Assembly (NCBI GenBank): GCA_001931905.2 | Contig: MSJI02000074.1 | Coordinates: 1-64,000, forward strand | Length of the DNA stretch: 64,000 nucleotides | Reading direction: 5' to 3' | From: Cladosporium sp. IMV 00045 | Taxonomy: Eukaryota > Ascomycota > Dothideomycetes > Cladosporiales > Cladosporiaceae | Part shown: positions 54,314-64,000 of the stretch, in pieces | How positions within the stretch are numbered: the stretch's first letter is position 1 | Layout of the letters: each line of letters opens with the position of its first letter | Notes under the pieces: model-generated | Told to the model about the DNA's origin: nothing | Database searches by the model: none | Seen by the model: the letters and a program-made list of their open reading frames with translations, nothing else | Program-made: the position numbers and the translations under genes

Positions 54314-55361
54314 GTCGGCCTCGAGAAGGGCGCAAAGCTTGTCCCTGCGACGGAGGCTGGCTTCGGGCTCTGGTCGGGGTTGGCGGGATGGATGGCGGTG
54401 GTGAGTATCACTATTTCGACGGGGAGATGGGAGTGCGGGCGGCGGTAGTTCGGCAAGCTCGATGTCTTCGACGGACAATCGACGTAGGGATTCGGAGGCC
54501 AGATTGGGCGGGTTGAACGGCGGGTTCACCTCACGCCGGAGAGGCTGCGTGAGGCTCTTTCTTGTAGGCACGCGACAGGCGGCCGTGTAGGTGTGGAAGA
54601 GAGAGACACGGAATATAGGTCACAAGTCAATTGTCCATAGCCCGATAGAGATAGGCCGTGCAGCAGTATAGACGGGCAGACTGTAGAGTAGGTCGGCGTG
54701 CTGGAGTATGACGAAATGATTGGTGGTAGGACTTGTATGTCTGTCTCTCCAGGCTGAAGCTCTCCCACACAGAGAGACAGCTCTCATCAGCCAAGAGCCG
54801 TAGTCATCAGCCATGGTGCAGCAACGCCAGGCAGTTTCGCAGAGATGAGCTTGAACGACACTTCTTCCTTTGTGGATGACACCGGTATTGTTTGCTTCTA
54901 CATGGCCTTGACGTGCCTGTCAGACCTCACGAAAGCACATGACACCGTCTGCCAATCTCCAAGACGCACCTCCTTACATTCTCGTCCAGCGCACCCACTC
55001 CCCGTGACCACCTCCCTCCTCGCTTGCCAACCAGTTGCCGATGCATCCGACGTCGCTCGGACTTGAGTGAATGCGATACCCGCCCCAACTACATCTCGTT
55101 GACTCAAATACCGTTATGACAGTAGGTGACTCGATTACTGACTGGAATTTGACATAATAGTATCCTCTTTCTAGCGGTTGATTGCTCAATGGTATATATA
55201 TTTTGATACAACATTCAGGCCTCAACTTCTTCCTCGGACTCATCATCATCTTGCTCGTACGATTGTTTATTCTCATCTGTAACATCAAACAACACAACTT
55301 CTGGTCAATCCCAAAAAAATCCAACCACCTCTTCAAAACTCCCTATCACACCCCATCCGCC
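54314..55361. promoter_or_regulatory. Divergent promoter region
   Basis: Lies between the transporter (minus) and the dehydrogenase (plus). The first 260 bases continue the transporter frame without an ATG and are probably its 5' leader. The last 180 are A/T- and pyrimidine-rich before the dehydrogenase ATG. No other gene seen. Confidence 0.4.
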
Positions 55362-56438
55362 ATGTCCGACCAACCCCAATCCCAAACCAAACACCACGTC
55401 ACAGCCCAAGATGCCACCACCTTCGTCACCTCCATCCTCCAAGGCAACGGCGTCTCCCCCGACCACTCCCTCACAATCGCCAAATGCCTCGTCTCCGCCG
55501 ACCTCCGCGGCGTCGACACCCACGGCATCAACCGCATCCCGTCCTACATGGCTCGCATCCGGCAAGGCGTCCTCTCCCCCACCGCCCAACCGACCCTCAA
55601 AGAAACCACCCCCGTCATAGCCCAAGTCGACGCACACAACAGCTTCGGCTTCGTCGCCGCCGAGCTGGGCATGCGCAAAGCCTGCGAGATGGCCTCCGTC
55701 TACGGCATCGGCATGGTGAGCGTCAAGCACAGCAACCACTTCGGCATGTCGGCCTGGCTCGTGCAGCAGGCGCTGGACGCTGGCATGATGAGTCTCGTTT
55801 TCACGAATTCCTCCCCTGCGCTGCCGGTTTGGGGCGGGAGGGAGAAACTCATGGGCGTCTCTCCCTTGGCTTGCGGTGCGCCGGGTGGCGAGAAGCCAAG
55901 TTTCATTCTGGATATGGCGCCGAGTGTGGCGGCGAGGGGGAAGATTTACAAAGCTTTGCGGAGAGGGGAGAAAATTCCTGCGGATTGGGCGCTGGATGCT
56001 GAGGGGAAAGTGACGGAGGATCCGGCGGAGGCGCTCAAGGGTGTAATGCTGCCCATGGGCGGACCGAAAGGGAGCGCTCTGGCTGTGATGATGGATGTTT
56101 TCAGCGGTGTGTTGTCCGGCAGTGCGTTCGCGGGTGGTGTGACGAACCCTTACGATCCGTCGAGAGAAGCGGACGTGGGGCATTTTCTCGTGGCGCTCAA
56201 GCCGGATTTGTTCATGGATTTGGAGGAGTTTAAGGGGAGGATGGATTACTTGTATCAGAGGGTTGTGGGGTGTGAGAGGATGGAGGGCGTGGAGAGGATT
56301 TACTTTCCGGGTGAGATTGAGCAGATTACCGAGGAGGTGAGGAGGAGGGAGGGCATTCCGTATGTGGGCGCGGAGATTGAGAAGTTGAATGAGGAGGCGG
56401 ATAGGGTTGGGGTGGATCATATTCGGGTTATGGAGTGA
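55362..56438 (+). CDS. Ldh2-type malate/L-lactate dehydrogenase family oxidoreductase
   Basis: One exon, 358 residues. The start is the ATG in CCATGTCC; the frame stays open upstream but without ATG. Members of this NAD(P)-dependent family oxidise 2-hydroxy acids such as malate, sulfolactate or ureidoglycolate. Family features: SADLRGVDTHGINRIPSY near the N-terminus (with the His-Gly pair), GMVSVKHSNHFGMSAWL, GVSPLACGAPG, FILDMAPSVAARGKI and PMGGPKGSALAVMMDV. No signal peptide, so probably cytosolic. Very high third-position G/C produces long antisense frames, which are not genes. The exact substrate cannot be told from the sequence. Confidence 0.9.
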   Translation: MSDQPQSQTKHHVTAQDATTFVTSILQGNGVSPDHSLTIAKCLVSADLRGVDTHGINRIPSYMARIRQGVLSPTAQPTLKETTPVIAQVDAHNSFGFVAAELGMRKACEMASVYGIGMVSVKHSNHFGMSAWLVQQALDAGMMSLVFTNSSPALPVWGGREKLMGVSPLACGAPGGEKPSFILDMAPSVAARGKIYKALRRGEKIPADWALDAEGKVTEDPAEALKGVMLPMGGPKGSALAVMMDVFSGVLSGSAFAGGVTNPYDPSREADVGHFLVALKPDLFMDLEEFKGRMDYLYQRVVGCERMEGVERIYFPGEIEQITEEVRRREGIPYVGAEIEKLNEEADRVGVDHIRVME

Positions 56439-57457
56439 GAGGGGTGGTGAGTGACAGGAAGAAATACATGTTGTATAGACATTCTAATTTTCCCTTCTGA
56501 CGGTCTGACAAGTCCGAGTAGACCAAGTTAGGCCAAGTTAGAAACTCAGCCTTCTCCGTTCCTGTCAGTTTTCTCATGATAACGGAGTCGACGATAGTAG
56601 TATCGAAGAACCGACACTGCAGTTGAAAAACACGTATAAGACGACCTTCGATACTTCTGATCCGAAACCCAGCCGTCTCGATATTCCTCAATTTCCTCAT
56701 TACGTCCACGCCGATAATACCAGCATCAAACTCGATACTACAACCGAGAAACGATCACGAAGCATGATGCATGCCTTCAATCGAATTGAAGCGACTGCGG
56801 ATAGAACACTCAATCGTCTACTTGATTAGCTAGATGGCAAGAGACATGTGTGATACAGCACCGGAGCCTGCAAAGGCGACGCCCTCGCATCTATTGATCG
56901 CATCTATCGATTAAGTCCATTGTAAGCTTTCACAGAATACAGCAACCGACCATATCCAGCAGACTTGTCAAGCTTGTGAGAAACCTATCATGGGTAGTGA
57001 AGATTGCTGAACTTGTTAATGGGAGGACGATACCGGACTCTGCACATTGACTCAAGATACTTCAAAACACTTGAATAGGACGCGATTCGATCCATTCGGG
57101 TCGAATGCTTTAAACCCCTCGATCTGGTTTCTCCATTTTCGAATCTTCTAATAATGCCCAGAAGACATTTGCCGCTAATCATCAGCTACTGCAGGTACAT
57201 AAACGTGCATATGCCACGTCAGAGATACCTCGTGACACGCTTTCACGGGCTCGTGACTGCATCTGACCCCCCACTACACCCCGAGTCTAGCCATGCAGGC
57301 GAGCTCTATGCGGATGTCGTGGTTGAGCGATTGAGAGTAATGGCAGTCTGTCTAGGATACCACAACGCATCGTTCAACGACACGAGCATACATTTGAGGC
57401 AGACGTCCGAACAAACACGCAACAAGCATAGCTCGCTAGTCGAACACATCCTCCATC
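56439..57457. other. Intergenic region
   Basis: About 1 kb with no supported gene. It is AT-richer than the flanking coding DNA, which fits 3' flank plus promoter. Confidence 0.4.
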
Positions 57458-57889
57458 ATGGCATCAGCGTCAACATCCTCCACAACCGCCGTCGCAACCC
57501 CCTCCTCAAGCACAAGCACAAGCACCACCTCCCAATCACCCACACGAGCCCAAACCGAAGCCCGCGCCGCCGTCCTCGCCTCCCTCAACTCCGCCGGCCA
57601 CTCCTACTCAACATCGATGCAAGGCCGTGCCGCGGACATCCACAGCAACGCCGCCGCCATTGACAAGCAGCAAACGCAGCTGGACAAAGAGAGCAAAGCG
57701 CTTGCGAAGGAGAGCGCGAAGTTGGAGCATGAGGTTGATAAGGCGCTGAAGGGAATGAAGGATTTTGGAGATGTGCAGAATTGGGCGGAGATGCTTGAGA
57801 GGGATTTTATGGTGTTGGAGGAGACGATGAGGTTGGTGGAGGGTTGGGAGGAGGTTGAGAGGGAGAGTGGTGGGAGTACGTGGAAGTGA
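57458..57889 (+). CDS. BLOC-1 subunit 1 (GCN5L1/BLOS1) homologue
   Basis: One exon, 143 residues, ATG start. The first 30 residues are Ser/Thr-rich and disordered. The rest is a single helical region whose C-terminal part, KGMKDFGDVQNWAEMLERDF, matches the hallmark of BLOC1S1 (KEIGDVENWARSIE-type), preceded by the heptad-like KALAKESAKLEHEVDKALK. By family it is a small coiled-coil subunit of BLOC-1/BORC-type complexes that act in endosome and vacuole traffic. Neighbours give no further hint. Confidence 0.8.
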   Translation: MASASTSSTTAVATPSSSTSTSTTSQSPTRAQTEARAAVLASLNSAGHSYSTSMQGRAADIHSNAAAIDKQQTQLDKESKALAKESAKLEHEVDKALKGMKDFGDVQNWAEMLERDFMVLEETMRLVEGWEEVERESGGSTWK

Positions 57890-58855
57890 GCTTTTTGAAA
57901 GTCTTTCTGGGCGATCTGGATATGTGTATGCTGCTGGTATTGCGTTGGCAGGTGGTCGTGATTATGAGTGACTTCTCATGAGGCATGCTATGCCAGTCTT
58001 GTTCGATTACTTTGAAACCTGCGACAATCAGATGTGAGCTCCAGCCCGGTATTGGTGCAGGCTCAGCAGTTTCGACATCACATGAGTGCCTTGTCTTCTA
58101 GGTTTAGAGCTTTGTCGGATGCATCTGAGTAAGGTCGTAAAGTTTTGTCGTATGGGTCTGAGTAAGGTAGTATTGCATATCATCGAGAGATTCGTTGGGT
58201 AGGCTGAAGCACACTGCGCTCAGTTCGATTGTCGGCAAGATGGAGCAGCGAGCCCATGCGTGATTTCGCTCCTCGCGTCTTTTCAGACTTTCGTCTCGTG
58301 TATCTCGATTTCCTTACCTATATCATGGGTTGACTTCCTGTGCTGCTCGTGTCACACAACGCGTCGACAGCAGGAAGGCAGGCTACGCAGCGCCAAGAGC
58401 TCCTGCCTCTGGACTGTTCAAGCCGGAGGAACTCTTTCAGCGCGCGACGTCCCTGACCTTCCTTCCCAAGATGTTTCTTGCAACATTCGACCTCTCCTGC
58501 TGGCACTCACAGTAAAATCTGATGATAAATGTCTGCGATGCTAAAGCAGCTCGACACCAACGACTTGATGATGACGCTAGGAGCTTCCCATGTTGGTGTG
58601 ACTCTCTGGCCAGCTGAAGTTGCGCCACCGTGAGCTGGCGACATGTATCTCACTCCCGTGCCGGGAAGAGGTGGGCGGCTATGGTTGTGTGATATGTGCT
58701 GACTCCGTCAGCCTCGCGTCTCCATCCTGATTAATTGATCGCGACCTTCGCCTGTGGTGCTCCACTCCTGACATCTTCACGTTCTGATACTCGACGTTGT
58801 AATATATCAGTCTAAGGCCCTCGAACAAACCCGATCTTGGTTTCTTTTGACATGC
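57890..58855. other. Intergenic region upstream of the NLR gene
   Basis: No supported gene. In particular, no second small gene with a motif matching the NLR N-terminus, and no HeLo-type effector, was found here. A short direct repeat (AAGGTCGTAAAGTTTTGTCG/..GTATGGGTCTGAGTAAGGTAG) occurs near 58120-58170. Confidence 0.4.
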
Positions 58856-61779
58856 ATGAAGATGGCTGAGCCTTCGCAAGCAGGGCATCACTACTCGGAC
58901 GTCCAGAACTACGGCGGTCAGAATCACATGGGCAATGTCTATAACTACGGTGAAACGAGCGACGAGAGGAACCTTCACGCGATTCTTGAAAGCCTTAGCT
59001 ATCCCGGCATGGAAGATCGCAGAAATGCATTAGCGGGAGCTCATGAGGGCACATTCAAGTGGACATTTCTGGAAGGCAAGACTGATTTCGTCAAGAGTCG
59101 CTGGTTTGATGAGCACGACAGTGGAGAATACCTCGAGACCGAACCGATCGACATGAACTTCAAGACATGGCTAGAGGCCGAGAATCAAGGTTTGTTTTGT
59201 ATCGTGGGCAAGCCAGGCTCCGGTAAATCAACTCTCATGTATGCTCTGGGGGAATGTCCTCACGATCGCGATGAGACAGCTAATTCAACGCAAGGAAGTC
59301 ACTCGCAACCCATCATGATCTAGAAAGGATATTGAACGCATGGGCCGATGGCAGCATCCTGATACAAGCTGACCATTACTTCTGGATACTTGGAACCGCC
59401 ATTACGAAATCGTCTGAAGGACTTTTGAGGAACCTGCTACACACAACCCTTCGTGCGCTGTCGCAATCGGATGTATCTGCAAACCTCGATGCTATAAGGC
59501 ACATATGCGGATCTCGGTGGTCATCAAGCAACAAACACAGACCATGGAGCTGTACCGAGCTGAAGGCTACGCTTTCCCGACTCTCCTCGGTACCAAATGC
59601 GAAGACCTTCTTCATTATTGATGCTCTAGATGAATGCGAGCCCCAAGAAACATTAGATATCCTAGCAGATGATGTTCTTTGGATCTCTCGCCTTCCAAAT
59701 GTCAAGCTCTGCATTTCTTGCCGGCCCTGGAAGGTATTTACTGGAAAGTTCAGGCACGCACCCACGATTCCCCTCGATCGATTGACATATCACGATATGG
59801 AGATCTACGTTAAGGACCGACTAGTCAGCGCTGAAGCAGAGACCGACTCCATACTCGGCTTTTGCGACAATGCTCCATCCGCTCGAAGTTTTATCCAGCA
59901 CGTCGTATCTTCTGCAGAAGGCGTGTTTCTCTGGGCCGAGCTTGTCTTAAAGACGATTTGCAGCGAGATGCGTAAGGGAAGAGACTTGGGGCAACTCAAC
60001 CAAGCCGTGTCCAGCTTTCCAAACAATCTGGATGACTATTTTCGGAAATTCATTTTTGATCGCATCCACAGGACACGTCAGAATGTTCCCGACACTGCAG
60101 CCGCACTCAAACTCGCCTTAGTGATTGCATTAGATTCCAAACCAGGTACCTTGCAACTGCCGCACGCGACATCTTTCTGTAATTTCTGGCTCTTGAGTAA
60201 AGGCTATCTGAAATCTAGTTTCACATGGACTGACCCCATTGATACTTCCCCATTGTCTCAAGAACCCATGGTACGGCAGACTGCAAACTTCGTCCATGAA
60301 GTATGCAAAGATCTGTTGGTGGTTAGACATGAACGCAAGGGAGTGGTTTCAGTTGGTTTTCTACATCGAACGGTGTTCGACTTTTTATGTGAGGCGAATA
60401 TGATCGACTTTCTGGATCAGCATGCACCTGGACACTTTTCAAATGAAGATTTTGCCGCCAACCTGGCTAGGATCCGCTGTATTTGCTTGCTGTCTCGCGA
60501 TAATGCGAGTCGTGAATGGTCGATGGAGGTGCTGGAAAGCGCATATGCATGCAAAGCCCGATTTTGGCGTCGTGATCAATCCGACGTCGATTGGTTTGCC
60601 GCTATTGAGTCGCTTACGCTCAAGCAGATCAATAATGGAAAATGCGACTGCTTCGGATTAAGGCATGTTCCGTCGGAACATTTCTTTTCTTTCTGCATAT
60701 ATGCTGGAAGGTATCACTTTTTGATCGAGAGTACGGCGAGCATGCCTCATCACGTCTTCCGCAGATCCAAATATGAGGCTCTGGGCCCAAACATGTTGGG
60801 CAGACTTTTTGCAGCTGCTACCGACATTGACATCGGCGACTCTGGTGTGCTATTGCTCCGTCGCCTGTTGGAGTACGGCTGTCACTCTTTCTCGCTCGTG
60901 GAGGGATGGCCCTCTTGGCGTACGCTGGAGTTAGGGTGGTGTGAACGCACATGTTGGGAAGCGCTACTGGGCCGCTTGTACATCCAGTTGCATCGAGCCT
61001 GTAGAGTGATCGAGGAGGACAAGGAAATTGAAGACAAAGAACGCGAGTCTACTGCTTTACGACGCAGGGCTGTTACAATCATGGAACTGCTGCTACGCCA
61101 TGGTGCCAACCCATCGTGCAGTCCCTGCATCATGGACCACGGTGAAGCTCTCGGAACCGGGCTGGGTTGCTGCCGCATTCCGTTATCTGTCCCCCTTGAA
61201 CGCATATTTCCAGCCGAAGAACGTTTTCCGCTGCAACGGACTCTCAAAGAGGTGACCTTACCGTCAAAGCATCATGTCTTGCGACGCGATCAGCACAGGA
61301 GAGCAATGAGGTCTTTGATAAAATCGCAAGACAATGTCAAGAACAGATTGGCCAAGGTCGACATCTCTTTGCGGAAGCGGAAAGCAGTTGTGCTCACATG
61401 GCTGGGACAGCGAGAAATATTTCTTGAATGCATGACGAACCTACGGATATCCGGCCCCCTCCGACAATCACAGTGCAGGCGCTGCTACCATTACATTGAC
61501 CGCCGCGGCTTAGTCGCTTGGTGTGTCGATTGCCAAGTTAGCTTTTGCATTTGCACTGATTGCTATCAGCTGTCGCCTTCCACCTGGCCTCCTGTGGAGC
61601 ATCCGTGCGAGGCATTCCCCGGCATGCCGCCAGAGGACCATACGAAGATCGCTTTGGCTATTGGAGAAAATGAGGAATGGTACTGTCGTGATGACCCGCT
61701 TGCTTATTTGAGGACTGAATACAGCGTGGGAAAGGCTGCGGATGTGCTCAAGGCATGGTATCTCAGAAATCCGATCTGA
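58856..61779 (+). CDS. NACHT-type NLR with N-terminal RHIM/PP-like motif and C-terminal zinc-finger-like tail
   Basis: Two exons, 58856-59238 and 59295-61779; the 56-nt intron (GTATGC..CAAG) splits the codon right after the P-loop and restores the usual STLMK.L..H sequence; 955 residues. Residues 16-32 (VQNYGGQNHMGNVYNYG) look like a short amyloid-type signalling motif. The standard lead-in ILESLSYPGMEDRR and FLEGKTDFVKSRWF follows, then NACHT: Walker A GKPGSGKST (118-126), Walker B FFIIDALDEC (about 233-242), and the downstream CISCRPWKVF sensor region. The central and C-terminal helical part has one ankyrin-like unit (IMELLLRHGANPS) but no WD40 or TPR array. Residues about 855-900 carry Cx2C..Cx2C..CxCx2C..H, like a ZZ or related zinc finger. 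Fungal NLRs mediate non-self recognition and regulated cell death; its trigger and effector are unknown. Confidence 0.83.
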
Positions 61780-61973
61780 TCATGGCTCTTTCCCGAGAAA
61801 CAATCAAACGAAACAAAATTCACACTCATCACGGATGCTCATATGGCTCGAATGGCCAAAGAGATACAGCCATAGCTATTTCAAAAATCGTGTGCATCAT
61901 TGCAAAGCTCAAATATCATTAGCTGCGTACGCATGAGTTTTCACGCGCTTTCATCGTCCATAACTCAATCCCA

Positions 61974-63827
61974 TCAAACCCTCCTCTCCGGCCTAACCTC
62001 ATCAACATTCTCGACCATTTCCATCTTCTCCTTCTCCGCACCATAACTCTCCGCAGCGCCTCCAAGACCCTGCGTGAGCTCCTTACCCCTGCGACCGATC
62101 TGGTACCAGGGCAGGGCGAAGACCGCATCGACAGACTCGAGGCTCTTGTTGGCCAGCTCGGGCAGGAAGAAGTACACCCATACCAGACCGATGGCTGTGA
62201 TGCCCACGAAGAAGAACATGGTTCCGCCCGTCGTCATGGAGATGAACATGCTGGGGACGGCTTTGGAGTTGCCGTATTCTGTTTTGGGAGTCAGTTTGGT
62301 TTCTTGTGGTTTAGAGTGTTGATCGGAGACGCTTACGGTTGGCAAAGTGGAATGTCATGGCGAAAGAGCCACCGAGGGCACGAAGGCGGAGAGGGTAGAT
62401 TTCGGAGTTGATGAGATACTGCATTGCCGCTTTGTCAGTATTTGAGCTCCAATGAACGTCAAAGGTCGAGTCTTGATGACTCGAACTCACCTGAATCGAA
62501 TTCCAACCAAGCGCCCAGCCGAACCCAGAAATATAAATCATCACAATCGCACCCATAGCGGCGTGCTTCACAGGACCAGTAGGCGTGTATCCCTCATCAC
62601 CGACACCGGTATCGAGGACCAGGAAGATGGCCATGTAAAGCATAGCGATGAGCTGGCAGGTAATCCCGGCCATGAGCGAGCGTTTACGGCCGATGTAGTC
62701 GATGAGGAAGAAAGCGCAGAGCAAAGCAGAGACGAATTTGACAACACCGAAAATGGCGGTGGCGAACAGCTTCTCCTTCTCACCAGATGTGCCCATCATG
62801 GCGAAGTACTTAGCAGCGTAGATGGTGATGGAGGATGCACCGGACCATTGGGATAGCAGCTGAGACATGACGGATAGCTGGATGCGGTAGAGGTTCGCTT
62901 TGTCGGTGAGGAGTTCGCGAAGGGGACCGAGCCATGTAGTTCCCTTGGTCGCCTCGCGTTCGCGGTCGAGCTGGTCGTTGATGTCGATGATCTCACTCTG
63001 GACGTACCAGTGGTTCTCGTCGAGGTTGCGGAGCTTGGCCAGGTTGGCGGAGGCTTTCTCATGCTTGCCTACCTTGATGAGCCAGCGAGGGGATTCGATC
63101 GCGAAGAAGCTGAGGAAGAAGGTGATGGCGGCGAAGTAGATGTGCATCAGGTTGGGCACGACCCACTGCAGCTGCGTGTCCTCGGAGATATGCAGGTTGC
63201 TGCCGTAGCTGGCGAAGTAGGCCAACATGATGCCCAAGTAGACGGCGCCGGAGAACATGCACACGCAGAAACCGCGAACGGTGCGAGGGGCTGTTTCGGC
63301 GAGGTAGGTGGGTGCTACGACAGTTGTCTGACCGATGCCAACGCCGGCGATGAAGCGGCCAGCGTAGACCATGCCGATGGAACCGTTGGAGGCGGCTGCG
63401 AGGAAGATGGCAATGCCGAGGACCCAGAGGAAGCAGAGCTCGCGAGTCGCCCAGAGACGTCCGATCTTGTCGGTGAGGTAGAAGGCGATCAATGCACCGA
63501 GGATCGAACCCATCTGAACCATTCCGGTGATGTTTCCGAGAAGTGATGCGATTTCTGCCTCGCTCTTGCCGGAGGCCTCGTCTAGACCAAATGTACGTTG
63601 GAAACTGGGTTGTTCGGCGCTGGTGCCAATGAGACCTTCATCGAGGCCACGGGCGGCGCCCATGAGACCGAAGACTGTGAACAGGCATGTTAGCAAGGAC
63701 GAACGACATGACAGTATCGTGTGTGATTGTTCGACTCACCGAAAACGCCATACCAGAGACGCCAGTTCAGCACAGCGTGAGGTGTGTCCTCGCCGAGCTT
63801 GTTCTTATTGAACAGCACCGCCAACAT
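61974..63827 (-). CDS. MFS sugar/quinate-type transporter
   Basis: Four exons: 63827-63740, 63674-62491, 62418-62337 and 62278-61974, in phase with GTGAGT and GTAAGC donors; 552 residues. Twelve hydrophobic segments are expected. Sugar-porter hallmarks: GLDEGLIGTS after TM1, TDKIGRLWATRE (the D-x-GR loop), GRFIAGVGIGQTTVVAPTYLAE, FFAIESPRWLIKVGK, IDYIGRKRSLM in the second half, and PELANKSLESVDAVF near the end in place of PETKG. The N-terminus TPHAVLNWRLWYGVF resembles quinate-permease-type proteins, so sugar, polyol or quinate are candidate substrates. It lies in the plasma membrane by family knowledge. It is convergent with the NLR gene. Confidence 0.92.
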
Positions 63828-64000
63828 CTTGGCTGCTTGGTGGGCGTAGCTTAGCTAGAATCAAGATGAGCCAAGGCGTTGAGGTACAAAGTACAGCCAA
63901 GCAAGGAATCAAAGGGTCGATACGAACAAGGAGAAGAAGATGAAAAAGACAGCTCTGGACCTACGAGTAGATCAAGAGGAACAGCAGTCCTCTTTATCAA
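63828..64000. promoter_or_regulatory. Upstream region of the MFS transporter gene
   Basis: Purine-rich on the plus strand, i.e. pyrimidine-rich in the transporter's sense, as usual for fungal leaders. It ends at the window border; nothing else seen. Confidence 0.4.

Noticed and set aside
55305..56420. Minus-strand 371-codon frame
   Set aside because: Antisense shadow of the Ldh2-type dehydrogenase caused by strong third-position G/C bias.
59332..61779. NLR second half as an independent gene starting at 59332
   Set aside because: The codon there is TTG, and a clean 56-nt intron joins it to the P-loop exon with the expected STLMK sequence.

Overview
The window is filamentous-fungal nuclear DNA. 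Genes carry short GT..AG introns (about 50-140 nt) with fungal donor, branch and acceptor sites. The families are typically fungal: a UPF0658 Golgi membrane protein, Efr3, a GPI-anchored wall protein, an SPX phosphate transporter, a ferric reductase and a NACHT-type NLR. Gene content and style suggest a dothideomycete (Pezizomycotina); that placement is inference. There is no plasmid, phage, CRISPR or bacterial feature.

Left part (1-18.5 kb). A 20-N gap (10009-10028) joins two contigs whose ends are homologous. Bases 1246-10008 correspond colinearly to 10029-18345: UPF0658 gene, a candidate Pol III RNA, an F-box-like gene and an arrestin-type adaptor. The last base before the gap aligns inside the right contig, and the first base after it aligns inside the left contig. 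This is what two unmerged haplotypes of one locus look like, so the tandem duplication is probably an assembly artefact of a diploid or hybrid genome (the black yeast Hortaea would be one example, unproven). The two copies still give a natural allele comparison: nearly identical proteins for UPF0658 and arrestin, but strong divergence and indels in the F-box-like gene and its flanks.

Middle part (18.4-45.5 kb), in order: a gene-poor stretch; a membrane-anchored coiled-coil protein; an 88-bp non-coding tandem array; a Nudix hydrolase; an EXPERA-like membrane protein; a prolyl-4-hydroxylase-like oxygenase; a GPI-anchored wall protein; a 3.6-kb gene-free stretch; a kynurenine aminotransferase-like enzyme; Efr3; ribosomal protein uS3; a TBC1D5-like Rab-GAP; a ferric reductase with an apparent frameshift; and a CYTH-domain triphosphatase. 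Most of these are unrelated housekeeping genes.

Right part (45.9-64 kb). A divergent pair of AIG1-like GTPases with coiled coils comes first; one partner also has an SH3 domain and a repeat-containing C-terminal region. Then follow an SPX/SLC13 phosphate transporter, an Ldh2-type dehydrogenase, a BLOC-1 subunit 1 homologue, a NACHT NLR and an MFS sugar/quinate-type transporter. The NLR has a short N-terminal RHIM/PP-like motif and a C-terminal zinc-finger-like tail. The GTPase pair and the NLR are the most plausible places for undescribed biology. The candidate Pol III RNA and the 88-bp array are the most interesting non-coding signals.
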